The position numbers and the translations under genes were made by a program. From the NCBI RefSeq assembly GCF_905171765.1, contig NC_053390.1:582206471-582270470 (forward strand): 64,000 nt of DNA, in the 5' to 3' direction. Source of the stretch: Bufo bufo. Its lineage: Eukaryota; Chordata; Amphibia; Anura; Bufonidae. Below are positions 34,343 to 45,825 of the stretch, piece by piece; positions within the stretch are counted from its first letter, which is position 1; each line of letters begins with the position of its first letter. A model generated the notes under the pieces. It worked only from the letters and a program-made list of their open reading frames with translations, did not search any database and was not told the origin of the DNA.

Positions 34343-35222
34343 CCCCCTAAAAACTGGGTATTGCATTTTTTTTTCTCCCCACATTCCAAGAAAACGGGAA
34401 AAAAATTATTTATGAGGTGAAATTGAAAAAAAAAAAAACAATTCCAGCAAGCTTTTTCTTTATTTTGATATTACAGTGTTCACTAAAAAATGACATGACA
34501 TCCTTATTCTGCGAGTCAATACAATTATGGCAATACCAAATTTGTATAATTTTTATTTGGTTTTACACATTTTACACCTTTTATTTGGTATACTACACTT
34601 AAAAAAAATAAAAACTTTTGAGCAAATAAAAATTTTCCTTGCGTTGCCATTTTCTGACAGCCATGATTTTTTTAAATTTCCATCTACAGAGCTTTGTGAG
34701 GGCTTGTTTTTTGCAGGACAAACTGTCGTTTTTATTGGTTCCATTTTTGGGGAACATACAACATATAGATCACTGTTATTACATTTTTTGAGAGGGCAAG
34801 GTGACCAAAAAAATGGCTTTTTTTTCCCATTACAACAGACATATACAGTATATCAGACATTTTTGTACATGGTGATACCTGTTATGTTTATTTTTTGTTG
34901 TTTATTTTTATATGTGACATTGCAAAAGGTGGTGAATTTGATTTTTTAATATTTTTATGTTTTTTAACACATTAACTTTTAGCCCCCTTAGGGGTCTAGA
35001 ACCTGTGAGTGTTTGTCTCATAGACTATAATAGAGAACTATTATGGTCTATGGGATGCCTGCTGAGCTGTACCTTGTGCACGGCTTTACAGGCAGTTAGT
35101 CATGACAGCCTGGAGAACCTTCAGCAGGGCCAGAGCTGTCATGGTCCCAAGTTAGAGTGAGCCCCTCCCTCTGTCCAACCCCACACATGCCAAGATCTCT
35201 ATTGACTGTGGCATCTGAGGGG
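34343..35222. mobile_element. 880-bp TTAA element, non-autonomous
   Basis: TTAA flanks both ends (34339-34342 and 35223-35226). The ends read CCCCCTAAAAAC and CATCTGAGGGG, giving a short CCCCT inverted repeat. TTAA targets and a CCC end point to piggyBac-like mobilisation. A 140-residue open frame inside (34527-34949) has no recognisable domain. Confidence 0.6.
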
Positions 35223-35317
35223 TTAAATGACTGGAGGAGGATGTGCCTAATTTATGGTGCATCTAAACTGAAATTTATGGCAGCTCATAGCTGCCATAGA
35301 TTTCTGTCATTATTTAA

Positions 35318-38238
35318 CCGCCTCCGGACCGCCTAACGCAGGATTGCATTCCGGAGGCGCAGCTGCAGGCAGAGTCACGCATATACGCGTCATCTCGCGA
35401 GACGCGAGATTTCCTGTGAACGCGCGTCTGAATGGAGCCTTACAGGGGGGTGATCAATGACTAGGGGGGGTGATCAATGACAGGGGGGTGATCAGGGAGC
35501 CTATATGGGGTGATCACCCCCCTGTCATTGATCACCCCCCTGTAAGGCTCCATTCAGACATCCGTATGTTTTTTACGAATCCACGGATACATGGATCGGA
35601 TCCGCAAAACACATACGGACGTCTGAATGGAGCCTTACAGGGGGGTGATCAATGACGGGGGTGATCACCCCATATAGACTCCCTGATCACCCCCCTGTCA
35701 TTGATCACCCCCCTGTCATTGATCACCCCCCTGTAAGGCTCCATTCAGACATCCGTATGTTTTTTACGGATCCGATCCATGTAGCCGTGGATCCGTAAAA
35801 AACATACGGATGTCTGAATGGAGCCTTACAGGGGGGTGATCACTGACAGGGGGGTGATCACCCCATATAGACTCCCTGATCACCCCCCTGTCATTGATCA
35901 CCCCCCTGTAAGGCTCCATTCAGACATCCGTATGTTTTTTACGGATCCACGGATACATGGATCGGATCCGCAAAACACATACGGACATCTGAATGGAGCC
36001 TTACAGGGGGGTGATCAATGACAGGGGGTGATCAACCCATATAGACTCCCTGATCACCCCCCTGTCATTGATCACCCCCCTGTCATTGATCACCCCCTGT
36101 AAGGCTCCATTCAGACGTCCGTATGTTTTTTACAGATCCACGGATACATGAATCGGATCCGCAAAACACATACGGACGTCTGAATAGAGCCTTACAGGGG
36201 GGTGATCAATGACAGGGGGGTGATCACCCCATATAGACTCCCTGATCACCCCCCTGTCATTGATCACCCCCCTGTCATTGATCACCCCCCTGTAAGGCTC
36301 CATTCAGACGTCCGTATTTTTTTTACGGATCCACGGATACATGGATCGGATCCGCAAAACACATACGGACGTCTGAATGGAGCCTTACAGGGGGGTGATC
36401 AATGACAGGGGGGTGATCACCCCATATAGACTCCCTGATCACCCCCCTGTCATTGATCACCCCCCTGTCATTGATCACCCCCTGTAAGGCTCCATTCAGA
36501 CGTCCGTATGTTTTTTACAGATCCACGGATACATGGATCGGATCCGCAAAACACATACGGACATCTGAATGGAGCCTTACAGGGGGGTGATCAATGACAG
36601 GGGGGTGATAACCCCATATAAACTCCCTGATCACCCCCCTGTCATTGATCACCCCCCTGTAAGGCTCCATTCAGACATTTTTTTGGCCCAAGTTAGCGGA
36701 AATTGTTTTTTTTTTGTTGTTTTTTTTTCTTACAAAGTCTCATATTCCACTAACTTGTGTCAAAAAATAAAATCTCACATGAACTCACCATACCCCTCAC
36801 GGAATCCAAATGCATAATTTTTTTTAGACATTTATATTCCAGACTTCTTCTCACACTTTAGGGCCCCTAAAATGCCAGGGCAGTATAAATACCCCACATG
36901 TGACCCCATTTCGGAAAGAAGACACCCCAAGGTATTCCGTGAGGGGCATATTGAGTCCATGAAAGATTGAAATTTTTGTCCCAAGTTAGCGGAAAGGGAG
37001 ACTTTGTGAGAAAAAAATAAGATAAAAAATTTCCGCTAACTTGTGCCAAAAAAAAAAAATTTCTATGAACTCGCCATGCCCCTCATTGAATACCTTGGGG
37101 TGTCTTCTTTCCAAAATGGGGTCACATGTGGGGTATTTATACTGCCCTGGCATTTTAGGGGACCTAAAGCGTGAGAAGAAGTCTGGGATCCAAATGTCTA
37201 AAAATGACCTCATAAAAGGAATTTGGGCCCCTTTGCGCATCTAGGCTGCAAAAAAGTGTCACACATGTGGTATCGCTGTACTCAGGAGAAGTTGGGGAAT
37301 GTGTTTTGGTGGGTCATTTTACATATACCCATGCTGGGTTAGATAAATATCTTGGTCAAATGCCAACTTTGTATAAAAAAATGGGAAAAGTTGTATTTTG
37401 CAGAGATATTTCTCTCACCCAGCATGGGTATATGTAAAAAGACACCCCAAAACACATTGCCCTATTTCTCCTGAGTACGGCGATACCAGATGTGTGACAC
37501 TTTTTTTCAGCCTAGGTGGGCAAAGGGGCACACATTCCAAAGAGCACCTTTCGGATTTCACAGGGCATTTTTACACATTTTGATTTCAAACTACTTACCA
37601 CGCATTAGGGCCCCTAAAATGCCAGGGCAGTATAACTACCCCACAAGTGACCCCATTTTGGAAAGAAGACACCCCAAGGTATTCCGTGAGGGGCATGGCG
37701 ATTACCTAGAATTTTTAATTTTTTGTCACAAGTTAGCGGAAAATGATTTTTTTTTTGGATTTTTTTTTTCTTACAATGTCTTATATTCCACTAACTTGTG
37801 ACAAAAAATAAAAACTTCCATGAACTCACTATGCCCATCACGAAATACCTTGGGGTGTCTTCTTTCCAAAATGGGGTCACTTGTGGGGTAGTTATACTGC
37901 CCTGGCATTCTAGGGGCCCTAATGTGTGGTAAGTAGTTTGAAATCAAAATGTGTAAAAAATGACCTGTGAAATCCTAAAGGTGCTCTTTGGAATGTGGGC
38001 CCCTTTGCCCACCTAGGCTGCAAAAAAGTGTCACACATCTGGTATCGCCGTACTCAGGAGAAGTTGGGCAATGTGTTTTGGGGTGTCATTTTACATATAC
38101 TCATGCTGGGTAAGATAAACATTTTTTTTATACAAAATTGGCATTTGACCGAGATATTTCTCTCACCCAGCATGGGTATATGTAAAATGACACCCCAAAA
38201 CACATTGCCCAACTTCTCCTGAGTACGGCGATACCAGA
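35318..38238 (+). mobile_element. TTAA element, 5' part, truncated at 38238
   Basis: It begins after TTAA (35314-35317) with CCGCCTCCGGACCGCC and a TCTCGCGAGA palindrome. A satellite (35430-36680) and a chain of palindromes (36690-38238, cores ACAAGTTAGCGGAAA, GGGGTGTCATTTTACATATA, ATACCCATGCTGGGTGAGA) follow. The same modules occur in the same order in 49323-63105. It breaks off inside a palindrome where a chromovirus fragment begins. Frames in it follow palindrome arms and are not genes. Confidence 0.8.
35430..36680. repeat. Palindromic satellite, units about 190 bp
   Basis: Six to seven units combine GTCTGAATGGAGCCTTACAG, GGGGTGATCAATGACAGG and inverse copies of both, around a core of GGATCCACGGATACATGGAT. 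Each unit can fold. The same unit occurs at 49690-49945 and 53795-54785. Confidence 0.85.
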
Positions 38239-39462
38239 TCGTAGGATTGTGTAATTGGAGCCACGGCATCCCCAATACCACCTCGACTGGTAAGTTCTCC
38301 AGGACTAACAGGGAACATTTCTCTAAGTGACACACTCCCACAGCTAAGGAAATCTCTGAGGTACATGACCTCACAGTACCCCCCACCAGGGGAGTGGAGT
38401 CGATGGCCATGATATGGATGGGCGTAGGTAAAACAAAAATTGGAATACCCTGTCTAGTAGCATACCCCTGGTCAATAAAGATGGCCGCTAAACCCGAATC
38501 TATAAAGGCCTGACCCGACCACTTATTAGAACCCAGAGAAATGGTTATAGGAACTAAAAGCTTACTCTTGATAATAATAGGGAGTACCTGGTCCCTTGGT
38601 GGTCTTGTCTTGGAAGCCTTATCAGAAAGGATCCTCTTTGGACACTGATTGATCCAATGGTCAGGATCTCCGCAGTAGAAACAGATCCCACGTCTGCGCC
38701 GCTGATCCCCTCTGGTCATGCCAATTTGCATAGGTTCTTCAGAGGAGACCTCAACACCACTCCTGGTGCAAACCTTAGACTGGACCAGTACCTGAGAAGA
38801 GAACTTTCATTCCTGTCGTCTTTCTCTCACACGTCGGTCGAGTCGGACTGCTAGGGTCATAGTCTCCTCAAGAGTCTCAGGGAGCTGATAACTCACTAGT
38901 AGGTCTTTTAGATTATCAGATAGGCCTGACCTGAATTGAAACTTAAGAGCTGGCTCGTTCCACCCTTAGGGAACACACCACCTTTTAAATTGGGTGCAAT
39001 ACTCCTCCGCAGAGAGGTTGCCTTGAACTAATGCTTTCAGCGCGGTTTCAGCTACCAGGGCCCTGTCTGGTTCATCATACAGTGTACTCAGAGCCTGAAA
39101 AACCTCTCTACCGTGGTTAAACAACTAGCATCAGGGGGTAAAGAAAAGGCCCACTCCTGGGGATCACCCAGTAAGCGGGAAATAACAATGCCCACCTGTT
39201 GGCTTTCCGACCCGGAAGACAAGAGGTGTAAACTAAAATACAGTTTACAGCTCTCCTTAAAGGAATGAAACTTCCTCCGATCTCCAGAGTAGGGCTCTGG
39301 AAGCTTGATCGGTGGCTCCATATGAGGGCTCAAGTTCAGACCAGAGGCCTGAGGAGCAGCGGCGTCTTGTCCTATTTCTAGGGAATGAATCTTCTCCCCT
39401 AGCTCCTGCACCATCTGCGTCAGGTTTGACACATGCTCAGTCAAGGTCACTAGAGGATTCAT
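38239..39462 (-). pseudogene. gag: Gag and protease fragment of the second chromovirus
   Basis: The frame from 39462 encodes the gag N-terminus (coiled-coil-like LTEHVSNLTQMVQELGEKIH, then PEPYSGDRRKFHSF) and is lost near 39090. The next part continues in another frame with stops. From about 38760 it is open again, with a CX2CX4HX4C knuckle (CFYCGDPDHWINQC) and an aspartic protease site (AFIDSGLAAIFID), and it reaches 38239 after VLGMPWLQLHNP. Reverse transcriptase and everything beyond are gone. The 225-residue frame extending to 38054 is chimeric: its last third is TTAA-element sequence. The upstream ATG is 30 bases from the LTR. Confidence 0.85.
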
Positions 39463-39492
39463 GGTACAGTGGTTTCAGTAGGCCTGTTATTC
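39463..39492 (-). promoter_or_regulatory. Leader with predicted self-priming site
   Basis: AATAACAGGC (element strand, complement of 39482-39491) lies one base inside the LTR edge. It is perfectly complementary to GCCTGTTATT in the LTR (complement of 39918-39927). That LTR segment starts 33 bases after the first base of the TATTTAAA box. The geometry matches the chromovirus at 216-5518. Confidence 0.65.
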
Positions 39493-40187
39493 TGTATCGG
39501 TCGCGTACACACACACACAGGATGGAGGGAAGTGACCACTGCGCTCCACCCTCACCCCTGGCCCTGCCTACTTGCCTCGCAAGTCCTAATTACAGGGGAC
39601 AACTGGACGGCAATCCATAGCTTGGAATAAGTGCAGGGACGACAGACAGACAAACAACAGAAAGTGAACAGACTGAGTCAATACCAGGAAAGCTATGAAG
39701 TACAAATGGAGCAAGCAGAGAATAGTCAGGAGAAGCCGGGGTCATAAATACCAGGAGAGCCATGAAGTACCAAAGGAGTCAGCAGAGGATTGTCAGGAGG
39801 AAGCCGGGGTCAGAATACCAGGAGAGCAGCAAAGTACACAAAGAGCAGGCAGAGGATTGTCAGGAATTCAGCAGGAGGTAAGTACGCCAGGAAAGACAAA
39901 ATCACAGGTGGAACCTAAATAACAGGCAATCTGTGGCCAGTAGACTGCCTGTTTAAATAAGGAGCCAGAGGGGTCATGTGACGTGGCCAGTGTCACATAA
40001 CTCCACACAGACTACACAACCGAGCGCCGAGTGATCAGCTCGGTGCTCAGCCCTAAACCCATTCGCATGAATGCACATAGATGCACAAGGGGCGCACATT
40101 GTATTATCAGGAGCGCGGGCGATGCTGGACGCGCTGATGATGCACGCGCGCTCCGGACGTGCCAACCTCCTAGACAAAGCCGTGACA
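39493..40187 (-). repeat. 5' LTR of the second chromovirus
   Basis: This is about 695 bp, with TGTCACGG at its start and CCGATACA at its end on the element strand. The TATA box TATTTAAA is at 39952-39959. A related repeat (AGTACAAATGGAGC, AGCAGAG, GTCAGGA) recurs three times at about 39690-39860. The exact inner edge is uncertain by about 8 bases because there is no second LTR. Confidence 0.75.
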
Positions 40188-40757
40188 TAAATAAATAGTC
40201 CGTTACATTTTTCCGGTGAAATTCACCAATTTTTGGGTATGATTTACCACTGCTATGCCTAGTAGACAGGTTTAAAAAATAAATAAATTGTCAGTTACAT
40301 TTTCTGGTGAAATCCACCAATTTTTGGGTGTGATGTATTACTGCTATACCTAGTAGACAGGTTAAAAAAAAAAATGTTAATTACATTTTCTGGTGAAATT
40401 CAACAATTTTTGGGTGTGATATACCACTGCTATAACTATTAGACCGGTAAAATTTTTTTAATAAATTGTCAGTTACATTTTCTGGTTAAATTCACCAATT
40501 TTTGGGAGTGATGTACAACTGCTATATCGAGTAGACAGGTAAAAAAAAAAATTGTCTGTTACATTTTTTTTGGTGAAATTTGCCAATTTTTGGGTGTAAT
40601 ATACCCCTCCCCTACCTAGTTGACAGCTTAATAAATTTCAATAAATTTTCTTTAACATTTTCGGGTGACAATAAACAATTTTTTTCTGTCATAGACCCCT
40701 GCTCTACCAAATAGACAGGTTAATAAATTTCACTAATTTTTCTTTTACATTCTTGGG
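40188..40757 (+). repeat. Tandem array of a hAT element, units about 115 bp, first part
   Basis: About five to six diverged units carry GTTACATTTTCTGGTGAAAT, CACCAATTTTTGGGTGTGAT and ATACCACTGCTATACC. The array resumes at 41750-41806 after a hAT insertion. It lies upstream of the transposase remnant at 42958-43080. Confidence 0.8.
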
Positions 40758-40764
40758 TTGACAT

Positions 40765-41741
40765 TAGGGTTGGGCGATATACCGGTATCACGATATACCG
40801 CGGTATTAAAAAAACGGCGATATGGCGATATCGCTGTTTCCTAATTACCGTGGTATTTTGTGACGTCATCAAAGCGGTCATGTGCGCTGACCGCTTCTAA
40901 ATCTGCATCCGCCCGCCCCTGCACCTTGCATAGCGCTGAGTACAAACATTACTTCCACTCGCTCCTGGCTCCTTCTTGCTCCGCCTCCCTTAGTCAAGTC
41001 TCCAGACTCCACCCACCATCTGACATCACCGTCTGTCACCCACCCGTGCCGGTTCTATGTAGCGAACTCTGTGTGAGTACGGGGTGTCTCTGGAGAGACT
41101 TTTTCTGCGGCTCCCTCGCTCGTGTGCTCTGATGACAAAATTACAAACTTACTACTTGCCGCAGCCTCCGGCTCTCCCTCCTCTTTGCTTCCATATTCAA
41201 ATCTCCGCCCACCGACATCTGATGTCAGAATCGGAGCACAAAAGCGAAGCAGCCGCAGGAATAATATATCGTAAAGTATTATTGTATGCATGGTGGCCCG
41301 TGGTCACAATACTTTATTATAACATCTCCTTGTGGCCCCCGCCCCCTACAATGTAACGTCTCCTTGTGGCCCCCATACAGTGTAAAATCTCCTTGTGGCC
41401 CCCATACAGTGTAACATCTCCTTGTCGCCCCCACACAGTATAACGTCTTTGTGGCTGCCCCCATACAGTATAACGTCTCCTTTTGGCTGCCCCATACAGT
41501 ATAACGTCTCCTTGTGGCTGCCCCCATACAGTAAAACGTCTCCTTGTGGCTGCCCCCATACAGTATAACATCTCCTTGTGGCCCCCCATACAGTATAATG
41601 TCTCCTTGTGGCCCCCCATACAGTATAACGTCTCCTTGTGTTTTTTCTTTTAAACGGGTATTTATCGCGATATATATCGTTATCGTGATACATTTTTTTA
41701 TATCGTTATCGTCTGAATATTTTTGATATTGTCCAACCCTA
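40765..41741. mobile_element. 977-bp non-autonomous hAT element
   Basis: The ends are TAGGGTTGGGCGATAT and ATATTGTCCAACCCTA, with a perfect 8-bp duplication GTTGACAT (40757-40764 and 41742-41749). Subterminal regions are rich in CGATAT. 41325-41640 is a minisatellite of 29-34 bp (core CTCCTTGTGGCCCCCATACA). Confidence 0.9.
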
Positions 41742-41810
41742 GTTGACATTATACAATTTTAGATGTGAATAAACCACTGCTCTGCATAGGTGACAGGGAA
41801 TACAATTTAA

Positions 41811-42597
41811 AGGGATTCTGTCACCAGGTTTCACCCCCTCCAGATAAAAATATGGTTATGTTCAGGGAGCTTTAACCATTCCTAATGTGGTCTTATAAAT
41901 GTAATCTGTAGGCTCATTTTGTTAAAAATACGCTATTACTAACCTGTCAATCAACAGAATAAGGTGCCCAAGGGGATGTAAATGGCTCCAAGCTGCCGCC
42001 CGCACCTGCTGCCGTTCGTGCCCAGCTCCACCTCATAATCTTCTGTGACGTCTCCTGCTCTCCCTCCCTCCTCCTACTGTGGCGTCTCCTGCTCTCCCTC
42101 CCTCCCCCCTCCTCCTACTGTGACGTCTCTTGCTCTCCCTCCCTCCCCCCTCCTCCTGCTGTAACATCGCAATGTTACAGCAGGAGGAGGGGGAGGGAGG
42201 GAGAGCAGGAGGAGGGGGGAGGGAGGGAGAGCAGGAGGAGGGGGGAGGGAGGGAGAGCAGGAGGAGGGGGGAGGGAGGGAGAGCAGGAGGAGGGGGGAGG
42301 GAGGGAGAGCAGGAGACGTCACAGTAGGAGGAGGGGGGAGGGAGGGAGAGCAGGAGACGTCACAGAAGATTATGAGGTGGAGCTGGGCACGAACGGCAGC
42401 AGGTGCGGGTGGCAGCTTGGAGCCATTTACATCCCCTTGGGCACCTTATTCTGTTTATTGACAGGTTAGTAATAGCGTATTTTTAGCAAAATGAGCATAC
42501 AGATCACATTTATAAGACCACATTTGGAATGGTTAAAGCTACCTGAACATAACCATATTTTTATCTGGAGGGGGTGAAACCTGGTGACAGAATCCCT
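41811..42597. mobile_element. 787-bp palindromic TTAA MITE
   Basis: TTAA flanks both ends (41807-41810 and 42598-42601). The arms begin AGGGATTCTGTCACCAGGTT and stay complementary almost to the centre near 42175. The centre is a minisatellite of about 36 bp (CTCCCTCCCTCCCCCCTCCT and its inverse), with unequal numbers of units in the two arms. Confidence 0.88.
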
Positions 42598-42957
42598 TTA
42601 ATAAATTCTTCAGTAATTAATGCGCCACATCCTTTCATTCAATGCTTAAACTTTGAAAAGTTGTCACACTTTTACGCTTTAATAATTTCTCCCATAATTC
42701 AACTCTATAATTTTAAATTTGAAAAAATGAATCCTCCCTTGGATGTGGTCTCTCTTTCTCATGCTCCCTCTCTGGCGTGGAACCCTGATTCCCCACCACC
42801 CGTGATCACCATGGTAGGCGCAGAAAAGAACATCGAAAATTGATACAGCAGATATCAAATTGGATCGTGAACATCGCGGGGACGTGCGACATGGTGGGGC
42901 AGTAAGTGTGCACACGCCTACACGAACTGACTGACAGGGGTCAGCCTCTGCAACTTC

Positions 42958-43080
42958 TGGGTCTCCAAATGGGGCACATGGCCTGAGCTTGCCCTTTACC
43001 CCTTGGAGGTGCTGGCCTGCCTTGCAGCCAGTGTATCGTCTGAACGTGTGTTTAGCATGACTGGAGGGGGTTATCACAGG
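42958..43080 (+). pseudogene. hAT transposase dimerisation-domain remnant
   Basis: One frame reads WVSKWGTWPELALYPLEVLA, then CLAASVSSERVFSMTGGG. This is the hAT C-terminal dimerisation region with its SSERVFS signature. The sequence upstream to about 42840 looks related but is broken by stops. It is the surviving end of the gene that belongs with the array at 40188. Confidence 0.85.
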
Positions 43081-43532
43081 TTATATTTCCCAATGTTTTG
43101 GGGTGTACCCTAATTTTAAAAATAAAATTTAAAACCAAAAAGCAGTGTAGGCTACCTCCTCCTCCTCCACCGCCGCTTACACCTACACCGCCACATCCAC
43201 CGCCTCCTCAACCTCCTACTCCATATGGACCTCATCCTCCTAGATCAAGATTATTATTTTTACCTATTTTATGTTATTTAAAGTCATTTCCCTATCCATA
43301 TTTGTTTGCAGAGCACTTGCCATGCTCTTAAGCACATTTTGCCATTTGCAGCCCTCTAGCCCTTTCCATGACATTTGTACAGCCATTTTAGTGCTCAAAA
43401 GTTCGGGTCCCCATTGACTTCAATGGGGTTCGGGGTCAAGTTCGGGTAAAGTTCGGGTCCCGAACTCAAACTTTTTTCTGAAGTTCGGCCGAACCCGCCG
43501 AACCCGAACATCCAGGTGTCCGCTCAACTCTA
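43081..43532 (+). mobile_element. 3' end of the hAT element with terminal repeat
   Basis: After a proline-codon-rich stretch (43150-43230), an inverted-repeat region rich in GTTCGGG and CCCGAAC runs to CCGCTCAACTCTA at 43532, a hAT terminus. The next 8 bases (AACAGCAG) should be the target duplication. The matching left copy is not present, in keeping with a lost 5' end. Confidence 0.7.
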
Positions 43533-44963
43533 AACAGCAGTATTTACTGGTTTTATTGGACTGCAAGAAAAGCAGCGCAGGCTGCAAATGTACTATCTAG
43601 CACAAAAAGTGTACTTTTTTCAACCAACAATGTAACAGCAGTATTTAACGGTTTTAGTGGACTGTCAGAAATGCAGCACAGGCCGCAGATGTACTATCTA
43701 GCACAAAAAGTTATTTTTTTTCAACTGACAACGTAACAGCAGTATTTAATGGTTTTATTGGACTGTCAGAAATGCAGCGCAGGCTGCAAATGTACTATCT
43801 AGCACAAAAAGTTGGATTTTTTTCAACCAACAATGTAACAGCAGTATTTACTGGTTTTATTATACTGCAATAAAGGCAGCACAGGCTGCAAATGTAGTAT
43901 CTAGCACAAAAAGTGTGATTTTTTTCAACCAACAATGTAACAGCAGTATTTACTGGTTTTATTGGACTGCCAGAAATGCAGCGCAGGACAAAAGATTTAC
44001 ATTCTAGCACAAAAAATAGGAATTTGTCAACAGACAATGTAACAGCAGTAGATATGCAGTGTCGGTGTTAGAAAGAGAAAAAATCACTTTAGGTTACACA
44101 AATATTTGACAGACTAATGTAATTGAATTATTTTCCCTGGCAGGTATGCACTGCAGGCCGCAGGGGTACTTGACCGCCAAAAAAAGTGTTTTTCTCCTCC
44201 TAGAATCTAACAGATGAATTCAAGGAATAGATTTTCCCTGTCAGATATTCAGCACAGGGGTACTTCACAGAAAAAAATGTGAATATTTCCCCCTCCCCTG
44301 GAGCCCTGAAGTCACAGACGGATTACCTATATTATTTCCCCTTCCCCTGGCACATATGCAGTGCAGGTGTCCTCCAAAAAAATGCCTAGATGTGACCCGC
44401 TGAGCCACCAGAACAGGATTAAAGTAATGTCCTTGGCACACATGCAGTTGCAACTGCACTACACTTGCAAAAATGGTCGCCGACGGCCACCTAACAGACT
44501 GATTAAAGCTTATTTCTCTGTGGCACTGGGCTCAGGGGTACAAAAATGTAGCATAGCACCCACAAAAATAAATCGCTGTAGTTTGCAGATTTAACACCAA
44601 GAACACCAGAATAGTTTCCTAATCTCTCCCTCACAGCTGCAGCATCCTTTCCCTACACTAGTAAGAGCTGATGTGACGTGCGGCACTACGTGACTCCAGC
44701 TTATATAGAGGCTGGGTCACATGCTGCACTGGCCAATCACAGCCATGCCATTAGTAGGCATGGCTGTGATGGCTTCTAAGGGCACATGAGTTAAATGCTT
44801 GTTGATTGGCTGCCCTGCAACTTTTCAACATGCGCCATTAAATCGCTGAACACCGAACTCAAACCCGAAATTTTACTGAAATGTTCGAGTTCGGGTCCGG
44901 GGTCAAAAAATCGTAAAGTTCGGTACGAACCCGAATTTTACAGTTCGGGTTCGCTGAACCCTA
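43533..44963 (-). mobile_element. 5' part of another hAT element: array, leader and end
   Basis: 43533-44050 has five units of about 117 bp (AACAGCAGTATTTACTGG, GCAAATGTACTATCTAGCAC). 44050-44600 continues with degenerate units. 44600-44850 is a leader with a short inverted repeat (ATGGCTGTGAT). 44850-44963 is GTTCGGGT-rich and ends GCTGAACCCTA, a hAT terminus read on minus. The previous hAT element inserted into its array. Confidence 0.7.
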
Positions 44964-45190
44964 CCCACCAGTAAAATTTTATATGGGGCCCACTGTAAAG
45001 CTACAAGCATATACTGCCAGTCCACACAAGTTTTTACATAAACATTGGAAATATACTGTCTAGCATCTTAGCCAACCTATCTATATGTCAGTCTACTGTG
45101 CCATGTGCCACCTGTACAGGGGGTGGCGGACTAGAAACCCACCTTGCTTGGGGGCTCATGGGGGGATCCACCTGTTCCACCTGCAGTCTG
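44964..45190. other. No feature recognised
   Basis: Spacer between hAT and Tc1 remnants. Part of it may belong to the Tc1 remnant, but no motif is visible. Confidence 0.4.
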
Positions 45191-45570
45191 AGCCTGCACT
45201 CTATTATTTTCTAGCATGACTATGCCTCAGTGCACAAAAAAAGTGTCTATAAAGGCATGGTTGACTGAGTTGACATGGAAGAACTTGACTGGCCCACACA
45301 GAGCCTTGACCTCAACCCAACTGAACACCTTTGGGACGAGGTAGGTACTCTCGTCCAACATCAGTGTCTGGCCTCATATATGCTCTTCTGGATGAATGGG
45401 CAAAAATTTCCACAGACATACTCCAAAATATTGTAGAAAGCCTTCCAGGATGAGTGGAAGCTATTTTAACTGCAAAGAGAGACCAACTCCATATTAATGC
45501 CTACAGATTTGGAATAGGTTGTCATAAAAGCTCCTGTAGGTGTAATGTGTAGGTGTCTGAATTATTTTGT
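45191..45570 (+). pseudogene. Tc1-like transposase C-terminal remnant
   Basis: A frame around 45270-45340 reads EELDWPTQSLDLNPTEHLWD, matching the SPDLNPIEHLWDE block of Tc1 transposases, which holds the catalytic glutamate. Downstream text (CTTCCAGGATGAGTGGAAG) fits the C-terminus. The block ends in TGAATTATTTTGTCCATATA, like a Tc1 terminal repeat. This family is different from the two intact copies. Confidence 0.75.
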
Positions 45571-45825
45571 CCATATACTTTATTTTATGCAGATTATTTA
45601 AATAGCTCATCTTCTGCATCACCTTTGGGCACTGATACATGTCAAGAAGCAATGCTTACTTTGCTAAAAATTGCACAGGGAATGTATGTTTTGAGTGTGT
45701 CAAGTTTACTTGTACCGACAAACCACACTGGCTGGCCCAGATCACCACTCAGTCTGACAGCAGGTCTCTATGTCTCTTGCTCACACACTTACTGGAAGCT
45801 CTAAACATGCAGGGTTAGGCCTCAT
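45571..45825. other. No feature recognised
   Basis: An 83-residue frame (45553-45804) overlaps this stretch but has no recognisable domain. Nothing else is visible. Confidence 0.4.

Larger units (their letters stand above)
38239..40187 (-). mobile_element. Second Ty3/Gypsy chromovirus, 5' fragment
   Basis: Only the 5' LTR (39493-40187), the leader, gag and the start of pol survive, read on minus. Internal sequence ends abruptly at 38239, where it meets the TTAA element. No second LTR or target duplication is present, so a deletion removed the 3' part together with the end of the TTAA element. Confidence 0.85.

Noticed and set aside
35430..36680. Regularly spaced repeats considered as a CRISPR array
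   Set aside because: Units are about 190 bp, palindromic and continuous with no unique spacers, and all context is eukaryotic.
38054..38731. 225-residue minus frame read as one protein
   Set aside because: The last third is palindrome sequence of a TTAA element; only the first part is chromovirus gag and protease.
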